A stretch of DNA of 5,178 bases, taken from Rubrobacter sp. Its GTDB lineage: Bacteria; Actinomycetota; Rubrobacteria; Rubrobacterales; Rubrobacteraceae. The DNA lies in NCBI GenBank assembly GCA_013815575.1, contig JACDFX010000186.1, forward strand, positions 1 to 5,178, read 5' to 3'. The notes beneath the pieces are model-generated. The model saw only the letters and a list, made by a program, of their open reading frames with translations, was not told the origin of the DNA and did not search any database. A program made the translations under genes and the position numbers. Positions 1 through 5,045 of this stretch are shown here, piece by piece (within the stretch, counting starts at the first letter, position 1; the number at the start of each line of letters is the position of its first letter).

Positions 1-528
1 GAGTGGCTCCTAGACGCGGCGACGGAGAGGCTCGGAGTGCCCTCCATGTTGGTCAACGTCGCGGCCTATTCCACGCACGACGGCTACGAGGCGCTCGACG
101 GGGAGATTCTCGATGCCCACTACGCCGTCAACGTGCGGGCGATGGCGCTGCTATCGGTTCTTTTCGCGCGGCGGTATCCGGGCGGGCCTGGCGGCAGGAT
201 CGTCAACTTCAGTTCCGGGCAGTCCCTCGGGCCGATGGAAGAGGAGTTAGCATACGGCATGACCAAGGGGGCCATCGAGGCGTTCACGAGATCCCTCGCG
301 GCGGGCGTGGGGCACAGGGGGATCACCGTCAACGCCATCAACCCCGGCCCCACGGACACGGGCTGGATCTCGGAGGAGTTGGGGCGGGAGTTGCTGCCGA
401 AGTTCCCGTCCGGCAGGATCGGGCATCCAGAGGACGCGGCGAGGCTCGTGGCGTTCCTGGCGGGTGACGAGGCGGCCTGGATCACGGGCCAGACCATCCA
501 CTCCGAGGGCGGCTTCGTCCGAAAATAA
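1..528 (+). CDS. SDR family NAD(P)-dependent oxidoreductase, C-terminal part (5' end outside window)
   Basis: The reading frame is open from the first base to a TAA at 526-528, giving 175 residues. The N-terminal Rossmann nucleotide-binding motif (TGxxxGxG) lies outside the window. Numbering from the first codon, the visible fold has a variant of the NNAG strand (LVNVAAYS, 17-24), the structural Asn in YAVNV (N44), a catalytic Ser in VNFSSG (S72), the YxxxK pair YGMTK (Y85, K89) and the loop NPGPTDT after strand 6. It ends in the usual GQTIHSEGG. S72 to Y85 is the standard 13-residue spacing, so the N-S-Y-K tetrad is intact. Classical SDRs of about 250 residues oxidise or reduce alcohols and ketones in the cytoplasm with NAD(P)(H). 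The C-terminal motifs do not reveal the substrate. No operon partner can be read from its downstream neighbour, which starts 64 bases later. The family call is very safe; a specific name is not. Confidence 0.95.
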   Translation, partial: EWLLDAATERLGVPSMLVNVAAYSTHDGYEALDGEILDAHYAVNVRAMALLSVLFARRYPGGPGGRIVNFSSGQSLGPMEEELAYGMTKGAIEAFTRSLAAGVGHRGITVNAINPGPTDTGWISEELGRELLPKFPSGRIGHPEDAARLVAFLAGDEAAWITGQTIHSEGGFVRK

Positions 529-576
529 GGACGTTGCTCGTTCTGATCTACCGGGGCGTCCTCGATAGTCATGCGT

Positions 577-585
577 TACTATTAT
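577..585 (+). promoter_or_regulatory. possible -10 element(s) for a leaderless transcript
   Basis: Two overlapping hexamers match TANNNT: TACTAT at 577-582 and TATTAT at 580-585. The second ends 7 bases before the ATG at 593, so transcription would start at or next to the start codon. No purine-rich ribosome binding site precedes that ATG, which fits a leaderless mRNA. No convincing -35 hexamer lies at 16-18 bases spacing, so this remains a weak prediction. Confidence 0.3.
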
Positions 586-592
586 CCGGGCC

Positions 593-997
593 ATGAAGAA
601 GACGAAGAAGTGGCCGAAGCCTTTCGGCGGGCCGCCCGGGAAGTTTTTCGAGGAGGACGGCGGCGCGCCCGACGCGCCGGCCCTGGGCCCTCTCTTCCCG
701 CGCCCGGTGTTCGTCGGGTTGCTCGTGGTCTTCTGCGTCTCGCTCATGCTCACGGCTGACTGGTTCGGGCTTCTCCTGCTCAACTCGGACGGCGTGAGCG
801 ATAGGATTGGGCCGCTCAACACCGTCCGAGTGATGGCGGCCCTGATGGCGGGCATCGCGATCCCCTCGGCCCTCCTGATGCTTCACTACAAACGCCTCTA
901 CTCATACGTCTCAGAGCACAACGTGTTCTTCGCAATAACCTTCTCGCTCTCCTTCATGCTCGGCCTGCCCTGCGCCCTCGTGGGAGTGTTTGGGTAG
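593..997 (+). CDS. small three-helix membrane protein, function unknown
   Basis: This 134-residue protein begins at an ATG and ends with TAG. Its first 37 residues are polar and rich in Lys, Gly and Pro (MKKTKKWPKP...), with an acidic patch EED at 20-22. Three hydrophobic segments follow, at about 39-63, 78-98 and 110-133. Short polar links separate them (NSDGVSDRIGPLN and HYKRLYSYVSEHN). The basic N-terminus would stay in the cytoplasm under the positive-inside rule, which places the C-terminus outside. There is no signal peptidase site and no catalytic motif that I recognise. Third codon positions are strongly GC-rich and the hydrophobic periodicity is coherent, so the gene is probably real. 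It lies between an SDR gene and an ATP-grasp gene on the same strand. Co-transcription with the latter is possible, since the gap is 84 bases. I do not recognise the family. Confidence 0.8.
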   Translation: MKKTKKWPKPFGGPPGKFFEEDGGAPDAPALGPLFPRPVFVGLLVVFCVSLMLTADWFGLLLLNSDGVSDRIGPLNTVRVMAALMAGIAIPSALLMLHYKRLYSYVSEHNVFFAITFSLSFMLGLPCALVGVFG

Positions 998-1070
998 GTA
1001 TCAGGAAGAACCCGGAGGTAGCAACCGTCCGGCGCAGACGCTACTATCGCCCCCCTGTACCGTCTCTCTG

Positions 1071-1075
1071 AGGAG
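1071..1075 (+). promoter_or_regulatory. ribosome binding site that fixes the GTG start of the ATP-grasp gene
   Basis: AGGAG lies 6 bases before the GTG at 1082. This supports GTG rather than a downstream codon as the start. A TANNNT hexamer (TACTAT, 1042-1047) lies upstream and could be a -10 box, but no good -35 accompanies it. Confidence 0.7.
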
Positions 1076-1081
1076 TAGCCT

Positions 1082-2497
1082 GTGGCCCATGACTCTATAG
1101 ACTTCATAAGTTTTAGGCGCGAGTCGTCCGGCCCCAGCGAGGTCTTTGGGGAGGACGGGAAGCCCTTCTCCCACTACGGGCCCGTGCTGGAGGAGATGGG
1201 CCGGATGGGGCCTGGGGAGTGGGGGCGCAGGGTGAACCTCGCCCACGAGCGGCTGCTCGGCGTGCAGCGGGACCTCGGTATCCCGGATCGGGAGGACAAG
1301 ACTTATCCGACGGACTACGTGCCACGCCTCCTGCCAGCCGCGGGTTGGGAGGTCCTGGAGCGGGGGCTGACCCAGCGGATGCTCGCCATCAACGAGTGGT
1401 TGCGGCGGTTGGAGAGGGGCAAAGATGAGGTCGTACCGGCGGAGATACTGGAGAGCAGCGTCCTCTTTGACGGGTCCGCGCCGACGCGGTTCGGGGGCGT
1501 GCCGAACCGGCAGATGGGCTTCGACGTGGTGGCCGTGGAATCCGGAGAGGCCGGCGGCTGGGAGTACCTCATCATCGAGGACAACGCCAAGATGCCCGTT
1601 GGCATCGAGCCGATGCACCTGCTGCGGGCGAGGACGGCCGAGGTGCTGCCCGAGTCCTACGCCGCGCTCGGCGTCAGGCCGCTGGACGACCTGATGGGGC
1701 GCTTCGGCGAGGTGTTGCGGGCCGCCTCGCCGAAATCCGACCCGACAATCGCCGTCCTCTCGACCGGATACGAGGACCAGTACTATCTCGACCATAACCT
1801 CTTCGCGCGGGAGCATGGGGCCATCCTCGCGGGGCGCCGGGAGGTCGAGCTGGATCGGGGCGGCTTCCTCGTCCACAAGGAGAGCGGTCGCAGGATCGAC
1901 GTGATCTACGAGCGCATCGAGGACGGCAGGATCTACGACGACCTTCCCGGCCTGATCGAAAGCCAGGCCGCCGGCAAGGTCGAGGCGGTCTTCGCCCCGA
2001 ACCTCGGCATCGCCGATGACAAGGGCGTCTACCCGTTCGTCCCGGAGATGATCCGGACCTACCTCGGCGAGGAACCAATTCTCCAGAACCTCCGCACCTA
2101 CTCCCTCGCCGTCGAGAAAGAGAGAGACTACGTCATGGACCACTTCGACGAGCTGGTCGTCAAGAGCCGCAGCGGCTGGGGCGGCAAGGGTGTCCTCATA
2201 GCCCCTGAAGAGTCCGAAGAGGCCATCCGGGAGTTCCGCGCCGGGGTCGAGGAGAATCCCGTGGAGTTCGTTGCCCAGGACCCGATAGACTTCTCGACCC
2301 ACGTCCTCTGCGAGACGTCCGAAGAGGGCTTCGTCCTCCGGGACTCCTACGCCGACCTCCGCGTCCACGCCCTTGCCCCGGACCCCGAAACCGTCTGGGT
2401 CATCCCGGGCGCGATGACCAGGGTGGCCGCCCCCGGCAGCAGGCTCGTCAACGTCTCCAGCGGCGGCAGGACAAAGGACACCTGGGTGCTGGGTTAG
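1082..2497 (+). CDS. circularly permuted type 2 ATP-grasp protein (formerly DUF404/DUF407)
   Basis: This complete 471-residue protein starts at GTG behind a clear AGGAG and has about the usual family length. Landmarks run in the family order. VPRLLPAAGWEVLERGL (80-96) is the N-terminal signature. EDNAKMPVGIEPM (166-178) corresponds to the ENNxRxPSGxxYM region. VIYERIEDG (274-282) and GIADDKGVYPFVPEMI (309-324) follow, then LGEEPIL. LVVKSRSGWGGKGVLIAP (358-375) carries the ATP-binding Lys361 and Gly-rich loop. The end has DLRVHAL (425-431), PGAMTRVA (442-449) and SSGGRTKDTWVL (459-470). ATP-grasp enzymes join a carboxylate to an amine or thiol through an acyl phosphate. For this permuted family the substrate is generally unknown, though peptide-like ligation is presumed. 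It is probably cytoplasmic, with no signal peptide. The frequent partners, an alpha-E domain protein and a transglutaminase-like protease, are not beside it here. The family Arg-x-Pro-Ser-Gly is Lys-x-Pro-Val-Gly in this copy. Family membership is very safe; activity is not shown. Confidence 0.96.
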   Translation: MAHDSIDFISFRRESSGPSEVFGEDGKPFSHYGPVLEEMGRMGPGEWGRRVNLAHERLLGVQRDLGIPDREDKTYPTDYVPRLLPAAGWEVLERGLTQRMLAINEWLRRLERGKDEVVPAEILESSVLFDGSAPTRFGGVPNRQMGFDVVAVESGEAGGWEYLIIEDNAKMPVGIEPMHLLRARTAEVLPESYAALGVRPLDDLMGRFGEVLRAASPKSDPTIAVLSTGYEDQYYLDHNLFAREHGAILAGRREVELDRGGFLVHKESGRRIDVIYERIEDGRIYDDLPGLIESQAAGKVEAVFAPNLGIADDKGVYPFVPEMIRTYLGEEPILQNLRTYSLAVEKERDYVMDHFDELVVKSRSGWGGKGVLIAPEESEEAIREFRAGVEENPVEFVAQDPIDFSTHVLCETSEEGFVLRDSYADLRVHALAPDPETVWVIPGAMTRVAAPGSRLVNVSSGGRTKDTWVLG

Positions 2498-2498
2498 C

Positions 2499-2723
2499 CT
2501 GCCCGCCTTCCACCATCAGGCCCGGAACGAGGGCGTCCGCCAGTACCCCATCGTCTACTACTACAGCCACCGCGCATACCGTTGGCCGTCCTTCGCCCAC
2601 CACAACCGCGTCTTTTTCGAGACCGTGCCCAGAGACCCCGGGTACGAGCTCGAAGGAGGACCCGGAGAGAAGCTGTCCCAGGCTCTGGGTATAGGGTTTC
2701 GGGTTTTGGCTGGGGTCCGGTAG
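2499..2723 (+). pseudogene. coding-like fragment without a start codon, probable gene remnant
   Basis: The frame ending in TAG at 2721-2723 is open back into the 3' end of the ATP-grasp gene, but has no ATG, GTG or TTG near its beginning. From about 2511 to 2686 the codons look strongly protein-coding: third positions are mostly C or G. The translation is rich in Tyr, His and Arg, with stretches such as VRQYPIVYYYSHRAYRW and FAHHNRVFFETVPRDPGYEL. After about 2687 this signal fades into a G-rich stretch. The simplest reading is the decayed C-terminal or internal part of a lost gene downstream of the ATP-grasp gene. I do not recognise the family. The opposite strand is also open here, but its translation looks like an antisense shadow. 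Confidence 0.4.
2687..2715 (+). other. potential G-quadruplex motif
   Basis: Four G runs lie on the plus strand: GGG at 2687-2689, GGG at 2694-2696, GGG at 2701-2703 and GGGG at 2712-2715. The loops are 4, 4 and 8 bases (TATA, TTTC and an 8-base loop holding an extra GG). This satisfies a relaxed quadruplex pattern, with the last loop at the long end. It sits in the 3' flank of the ATP-grasp gene, after the coding-like remnant fades. Confidence 0.4.
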
Positions 2724-2735
2724 TTCCGCGCGGAA
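2724..2735. repeat. 12-base perfect palindrome
   Basis: TTCCGCGCGGAA is identical to its own reverse complement. It begins immediately after the stop codon of the upstream fragment and lies 115 bases before the GTG at 2851. A dimeric regulator could bind such a site. No promoter is visible next to it and there is no second copy in the window, so an operator role is only a possibility. It lacks a T tract and is not a good terminator. Confidence 0.35.
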
Positions 2736-2841
2736 TGCCCCTGCGAGGCTATCCCGGAACGCGGCTGGCGAGCGCGGGGCCGAGTGAGAAGCGGCGGTGA
2801 AGGGTAGCATGTCTGGATGGAGAGGCACAGGAGAGCGAAAC

Positions 2842-2846
2842 GGAGG
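2842..2846 (+). promoter_or_regulatory. ribosome binding site favouring the GTG at 2851
   Basis: GGAGG lies 4 bases before GTG 2851, a little close but the best Shine-Dalgarno match in front of any in-frame start of this gene. The alternatives, ATG 2809 and GTG 2797, would add a Gly/Arg-rich leader that looks non-coding. Confidence 0.45.
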
Positions 2847-2850
2847 CGAC

Positions 2851-3099
2851 GTGGCAATAGAGCTATCGCTGTTCAACAACTCGGTGACGACGATGGTGGA
2901 TCACCTGACCAATTTCTACCCGGAAGAGGCGGAGCTTGAGACCTACGTGCTCTGCGCCAGGGTCAAATGCCCCAAGATCCCCGGCGGAAGCGGCCTGAAC
3001 TGGGTCATCAGCCCGGACGGTGACGAGCTTGCCCCCGGTGTGCTTCGCGGTGTTCTGGAATCCCTGGAGGCCGAGAACGGCAACGGCAAAGGTCCTTGA
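2851..3099 (+). CDS. small hypothetical protein (82 aa)
   Basis: Started at GTG 2851, the product is an 82-residue soluble, acidic protein ending at TGA 3097-3099. The translation is balanced and protein-like. It has an N-terminal hydrophobic/polar strand (AIELSLFNNSVTTMVDHL), an acidic segment (YPEEAELETYV), a Cys pair spaced C-x4-C (LCARVKCP), a strand LNWVISPDG and a predicted helix GVLRGVLESLEAEN before a Gly/Asn/Lys-rich tail. There is no signal peptide or membrane segment. One Cys pair is not enough to claim a metal site. Starts at ATG 2809 (96 aa) or GTG 2797 (100 aa) are possible. I do not recognise the family. It stands alone, with remnants on both sides and convergent sufU downstream. 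Confidence 0.6.
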   Translation: MAIELSLFNNSVTTMVDHLTNFYPEEAELETYVLCARVKCPKIPGGSGLNWVISPDGDELAPGVLRGVLESLEAENGNGKGP

Positions 3100-3121
3100 C
3101 CCAAGAGCAATAAAAGCTCGA

Positions 3122-3202
3122 ATGGGCGAGGGCGTCTACTCGCGCGTGGAGGTTGAGAAGCTCTTCATCTTCGCCCGGTATCCTGGGTGCTTTCTCGAGT
3201 AG
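3122..3202 (+). pseudogene. short coding-like scrap, 26 codons
   Basis: An ATG at 3122 opens 26 codons ending at TAG 3200-3202. Third positions are mostly G or C, and the translation (including RVEVEKLFIFARYPG) looks like protein rather than random sequence. No ribosome binding site precedes the ATG. The frame extends further upstream only as a shadow of the preceding gene. It may be the end of a decayed gene or a very small protein; the evidence is thin. Confidence 0.2.
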
Positions 3203-3212
3203 TTTACGAGAA
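3192..3212. other. weak hairpin between convergent genes
   Basis: TTCTCG at 3192-3197 pairs with CGAGAA at 3207-3212 around a 9-base loop. It lies 12 bases beyond the stop of sufU, between convergent reading frames, where a terminator would be expected. There is no T tract on either strand, so it would be a poor intrinsic terminator. Confidence 0.25.
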
Positions 3213-3223
3213 GGGCGGATCCG

Positions 3224-3628
3224 TCAGCGGCGTTCCATACCCCGCTTCAGCGCGTCCCAGGCGAGGGTGGCGCAGCGGATGCGGTTGGGGGTCTGGATGA
3301 CGCTCTTGAGGGCTACCAGGTCGCCGAGGTCTTCGTTCTCCTCCGTGTGCATCATTCTTAGGAAGGCTTCGATCTCTTCTTCCGCCTCCCCGCGGCTCTT
3401 GCCTTCGAGGCGCTCGGCGAGCATCGAGGCGGATGCCTGAGAGATGGCGCAACCACGCCCGATAAAGCTCGCCTCCAGGCCATCGTCCCGGAGGTTGGCA
3501 TAGACCGTCACCTCGTCGCCGCAGAGGGGATTGTTGATGTGTTCCTCGATCTCGGCGTCCTCGATCTCGCGCCTGTGGCGCGGACGCCGGAAATGGTCCA
3601 GGAGAATCTCTTTGTAGATCTCTTGCAT
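3224..3628 (-). CDS. sufU: SufU-type Fe-S cluster assembly protein (NifU/IscU family)
   Basis: The 134-residue product matches SufU along its length. It starts with QEIYKEILLDHFRRPRH, the family's YREVILDHYKNPRN region. The zinc/cluster ligands are all present: Cys36 and Asp38 in NNPLCGDEV, Cys60 in GRGCAISQASASM, and Cys119 in RIRCATLAWDALKRG. The roughly 20-residue insertion between the second and third Cys, compared with IscU, marks the SufU type. In Gram-positive bacteria SufU is a zinc-dependent sulfurtransferase that accepts sulfur from the cysteine desulfurase SufS and passes it to the SufBCD scaffold in the cytoplasm. No sufS, sufB, sufC or sufD is next to it here; they may lie elsewhere. 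I chose ATG 3628 because MQEIY fits the family N-terminus. A GTG directly before it (3631) is equally readable. There is no Shine-Dalgarno sequence, which fits the promoter position described separately. Confidence 0.95.
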   Translation of the reverse strand: MQEIYKEILLDHFRRPRHRREIEDAEIEEHINNPLCGDEVTVYANLRDDGLEASFIGRGCAISQASASMLAERLEGKSRGEAEEEIEAFLRMMHTEENEDLGDLVALKSVIQTPNRIRCATLAWDALKRGMERR

Positions 3629-3640
3629 CACCGTAAAAAG

Positions 3641-3649
3641 ATTGTAGCA
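3641..3649 (-). promoter_or_regulatory. extended -10 promoter element for sufU, nearly leaderless mRNA
   Basis: On the minus strand TGCTACAAT reads as TGn plus TACAAT, one mismatch from TATAAT. The hexamer ends 9 bases before the GTG at 3631 and 12 before the ATG at 3628. Transcription would therefore begin about 3 to 6 bases before the start codon. The lack of a ribosome binding site supports a leaderless start. No -35 match is seen at 16-18 bases, as is common for extended -10 promoters. Confidence 0.55.
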
Positions 3650-3741
3650 GGGGCAGCGGTATTCTCGCCCTCCGAACGTGACATACTGAATTTCCCACCC
3701 CCTTCGTCTCCGCCCTGAGCCGCTCCCCGTTCGGACAGAGG

Positions 3742-4140
3742 ATGCGCTTGGAGATAGAGCTGGGATCTAAGGTCTACGCCATCTACGGCGGCCCGCATGC
3801 CGAGGAAGAGTACCGCTGCAACTACGGTCTGGATCTGGTAAGTCGGAGGTTACTGGGGGAAGGTGGCCTGCTGGTCTCATCGTACAACGAGTGCATACAC
3901 GGGCTCGCCTTCGAGCTCCTGGTCTGTCCGACGGAACCCGAGGCTCGTATAAAAGTATTGAGCGTGATGATTCTCGGGATGCACCGCGAGACGGATCACC
4001 TGACACTGCGGCAATCGTTCCTTGACGACCTCGACGAACGCGCGGAGTGCTTGCTTGCCATAGCCTTTGCCTTGATAGGATCTATCGATGAAAAAGTGAT
4101 AGATCCAGTACTGATCCGGGCTTTCGGGTTCGTACGATAG
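3742..4140 (+). pseudogene. possible 5' gene fragment running into the antisense of the GNAT gene
   Basis: An open frame of 132 codons begins at ATG 3742; a TTG at 3748 has a better-spaced AGAGG (3737-3741). The first 45 or so codons (3742-3876) have GC-rich third positions. They translate to plausible protein, with stretches such as MRLEIELGSKVYAIYGG and GLDLVSRRLLGEGG. From 3877 on, the frame is exactly antisense and codon-aligned to the well-supported acetyltransferase, so that part is most likely a shadow. The beginning may be the start of a gene truncated when the acetyltransferase segment arrived, or mere chance. An extended -10-like TGACATACT at 3679-3687 could drive it. I do not recognise the family. 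Confidence 0.25.
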
Positions 4141-4347
4141 TTCGATAAAGCCGACCATCGAAGTGTCAGCATAGATAATGTAGGGTATCCATCGGTGTCC
4201 TGCCGGGCGAACGTAGGCTTTCGCAAGCGCGATGGCAACGATGGGCGTCGAATCGGCGACGAAACGTTGTTGCTCCGGGCGCACGGAGAGTCGAAGGGTC
4301 GCACGCCAATTATCGTGCGTTACGTCTTGAATCGAGATAACAGTCAT
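3877..4347 (-). CDS. GNAT family N-acetyltransferase, BltD/diamine acetyltransferase-like
   Basis: The complete 156-residue protein starts at ATG 4347 and ends at TGA. It shows the GNAT fold in order: an N-terminal LSVRPEQQRFV (20-30), the central strands MVGFIELSY and YWIYHFFID (80-88), the acetyl-CoA pyrophosphate loop QGKGYGKQAL (92-101), then LAVHPENHHAQYFYTSLGF (120-138). Asn126 and Tyr133 are the usual contact and general-acid positions. The VRPEQ...FV start and the YWIYxFxID motif resemble BltD-like polyamine acetyltransferases, which transfer acetyl from acetyl-CoA to amines such as spermidine. The substrate is inferred from similarity only. Part of the gene is much less GC-rich than its surroundings: about 46 percent at 4081-4200, against 77 percent at 1801-1860. 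Recent transfer is therefore likely. No Shine-Dalgarno site or promoter is obvious in front. Confidence 0.9.
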   Translation of the reverse strand: MTVISIQDVTHDNWRATLRLSVRPEQQRFVADSTPIVAIALAKAYVRPAGHRWIPYIIYADTSMVGFIELSYEPESPDQYWIYHFFIDRSYQGKGYGKQALRAFVEVVKERLPQCQVIRLAVHPENHHAQYFYTSLGFRRTDQELEGEPVYALVVR

Positions 4348-4440
4348 GCTGGAAGGCCCATAGCACCTCGTCGAAGATCGTGGCCACGGCCCACGAGCAG
4401 CATGGGTCGATTACGCCTCCCTCGTACGTAAGCCACGCGG
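4348..4440 (-). pseudogene. gene remnant resembling the core of a hotdog-fold thioesterase
   Basis: On the minus strand one frame reads continuously across the gap between the rhomboid stop and the acetyltransferase start. It has GC-rich third positions and protein-like content: TYEGGVIDP, then WAVATIFDEVLWAFQ. The pattern YEGg...ATlfDEvlgwA is typical of PaaI-like hotdog thioesterases, where it covers the loop and central helix after a His-Gly-Gly motif. Here that motif is absent (CCSW in its place). No start codon belongs to it, and past about 4348 the frame is only a shadow of the acetyltransferase. Coding character is moderately supported. The thioesterase identity is a guess from a short pattern. 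Confidence 0.35.
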
Positions 4441-5022
4441 CTAGCGCCGGCGCAGTAGGTACGCGGAGAGGCCGCCGCCGAGAAAGCCGAAGAGGTGCGC
4501 CGTCCAGGAGACGCCCGTCTGGATTGGCAGCAGGCCCCACAGGGCTCCTCCGTACAGGACGACGAGCAGCAGGGAGAGCAGGATCGCCCCGACGCTCCGG
4601 CTGAAGTACCCGCGCAGGAGCAGGTATCCCAGGTACCCGAAGACCACGCCGCTCGCCCCGATGTGTACGGTGTTCGGTGCGCCTACCAGCCAGACGCCGA
4701 GACCGCCGACGAAGAGCGAGAGTAGTGTCGTGACCACGAAGTTGCGCAGTCCATTGAGGAAGACCAGCAACCCGAAGACGACGAAAGGGACGGAGTTGTT
4801 CGCCAGGTGGGCGAGACCGCCGTGCAGAAACGGGGACAGAACGATCCCTTCGAGCCCGTCCACGGACCTCGGCCGTATCCCGTAGGCGTCAAGCGCGCCA
4901 CCCAAGAGCAACAAGTCTGCGAGCTCCAAGACCCACATCGCCAGCAGGGCCCCGCCTATGAGCACCACGCCCGACTTCGGGCCGGCAGAGCTGAACCCCG
5001 ACAAGAGGCTTTCGGCCGGCAC
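4441..5022 (-). CDS. rhomboid family intramembrane serine protease
   Basis: The product has about 193 residues from GTG 5022 and six hydrophobic segments. Rhomboid hallmarks are complete: FLHGGLAHLANN with the HxxxN pair (H72, N76), HIGASG with nucleophile Ser124, and HLFGFLGG with the catalytic His176. Rhomboids cut transmembrane helices of other membrane proteins inside the lipid bilayer using a Ser-His dyad. The AYGIRP segment after helix 1 and VWLVGAPNTVHIGASGVVFGYLGYLL fit the short rhomboid subfamily common in actinobacteria, which has no extra cytoplasmic domain. The frame is open to 5142, but that upstream part is the shadow of the preceding gene, which stops at 5046. GTG 5022 is the first sensible start after that stop. 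GTG 4968 and TTG 5004 are alternatives, and none has a clear ribosome binding site. The 23-base gap suggests an operon with the upstream gene. Confidence 0.94.
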   Translation of the reverse strand: MPAESLLSGFSSAGPKSGVVLIGGALLAMWVLELADLLLLGGALDAYGIRPRSVDGLEGIVLSPFLHGGLAHLANNSVPFVVFGLLVFLNGLRNFVVTTLLSLFVGGLGVWLVGAPNTVHIGASGVVFGYLGYLLLRGYFSRSVGAILLSLLLVVLYGGALWGLLPIQTGVSWTAHLFGFLGGGLSAYLLRRR

Positions 5023-5045
5023 GAAGCCGTGCTTTCGGACTGCTG

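Noticed and set aside
1001..2368. A 455-codon open frame on the minus strand across the ATP-grasp gene
   Set aside because: It is antisense to a gene with complete family motifs. Its translation is rich in Val, Pro, Leu, His and Arg with no known motif, as expected of a shadow frame in high-GC DNA.
2448..2879. A 143-codon minus-strand frame over the intergenic region
   Set aside because: Its composition looks like the antisense of the plus-strand coding fragment. It overlaps the ATP-grasp 3' end and the start of the small gene, and no motif is seen.
3105..3119. GAGC...GCTC hairpin after the small gene
   Set aside because: The stem has only 4 base pairs around a 7-base loop and no T tract.
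3535..3575. Tandem GTCCTCGATCTCG-like repetition inside sufU
   Set aside because: It simply reflects the acidic repeat-like protein segment EIEDAEIEE near the N-terminus and is not a DNA repeat element.
3204..3698. A 164-codon minus-strand frame over sufU
   Set aside because: It overlaps sufU in another frame and lacks any motif, while sufU has all its ligands.
4344..4402. Nineteen-codon minus-strand frame whose TGA overlaps the acetyltransferase ATG (ATGA)
   Set aside because: It has no ribosome binding site and a composition unlike a protein. The other frame in this stretch has the better coding signal.
4444..4453. GCGCCGGCGC palindrome at the rhomboid 3' end
   Set aside because: It is produced by the codons for the terminal Arg residues. 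It is short and lacks a T tract, so it is not a supported terminator.
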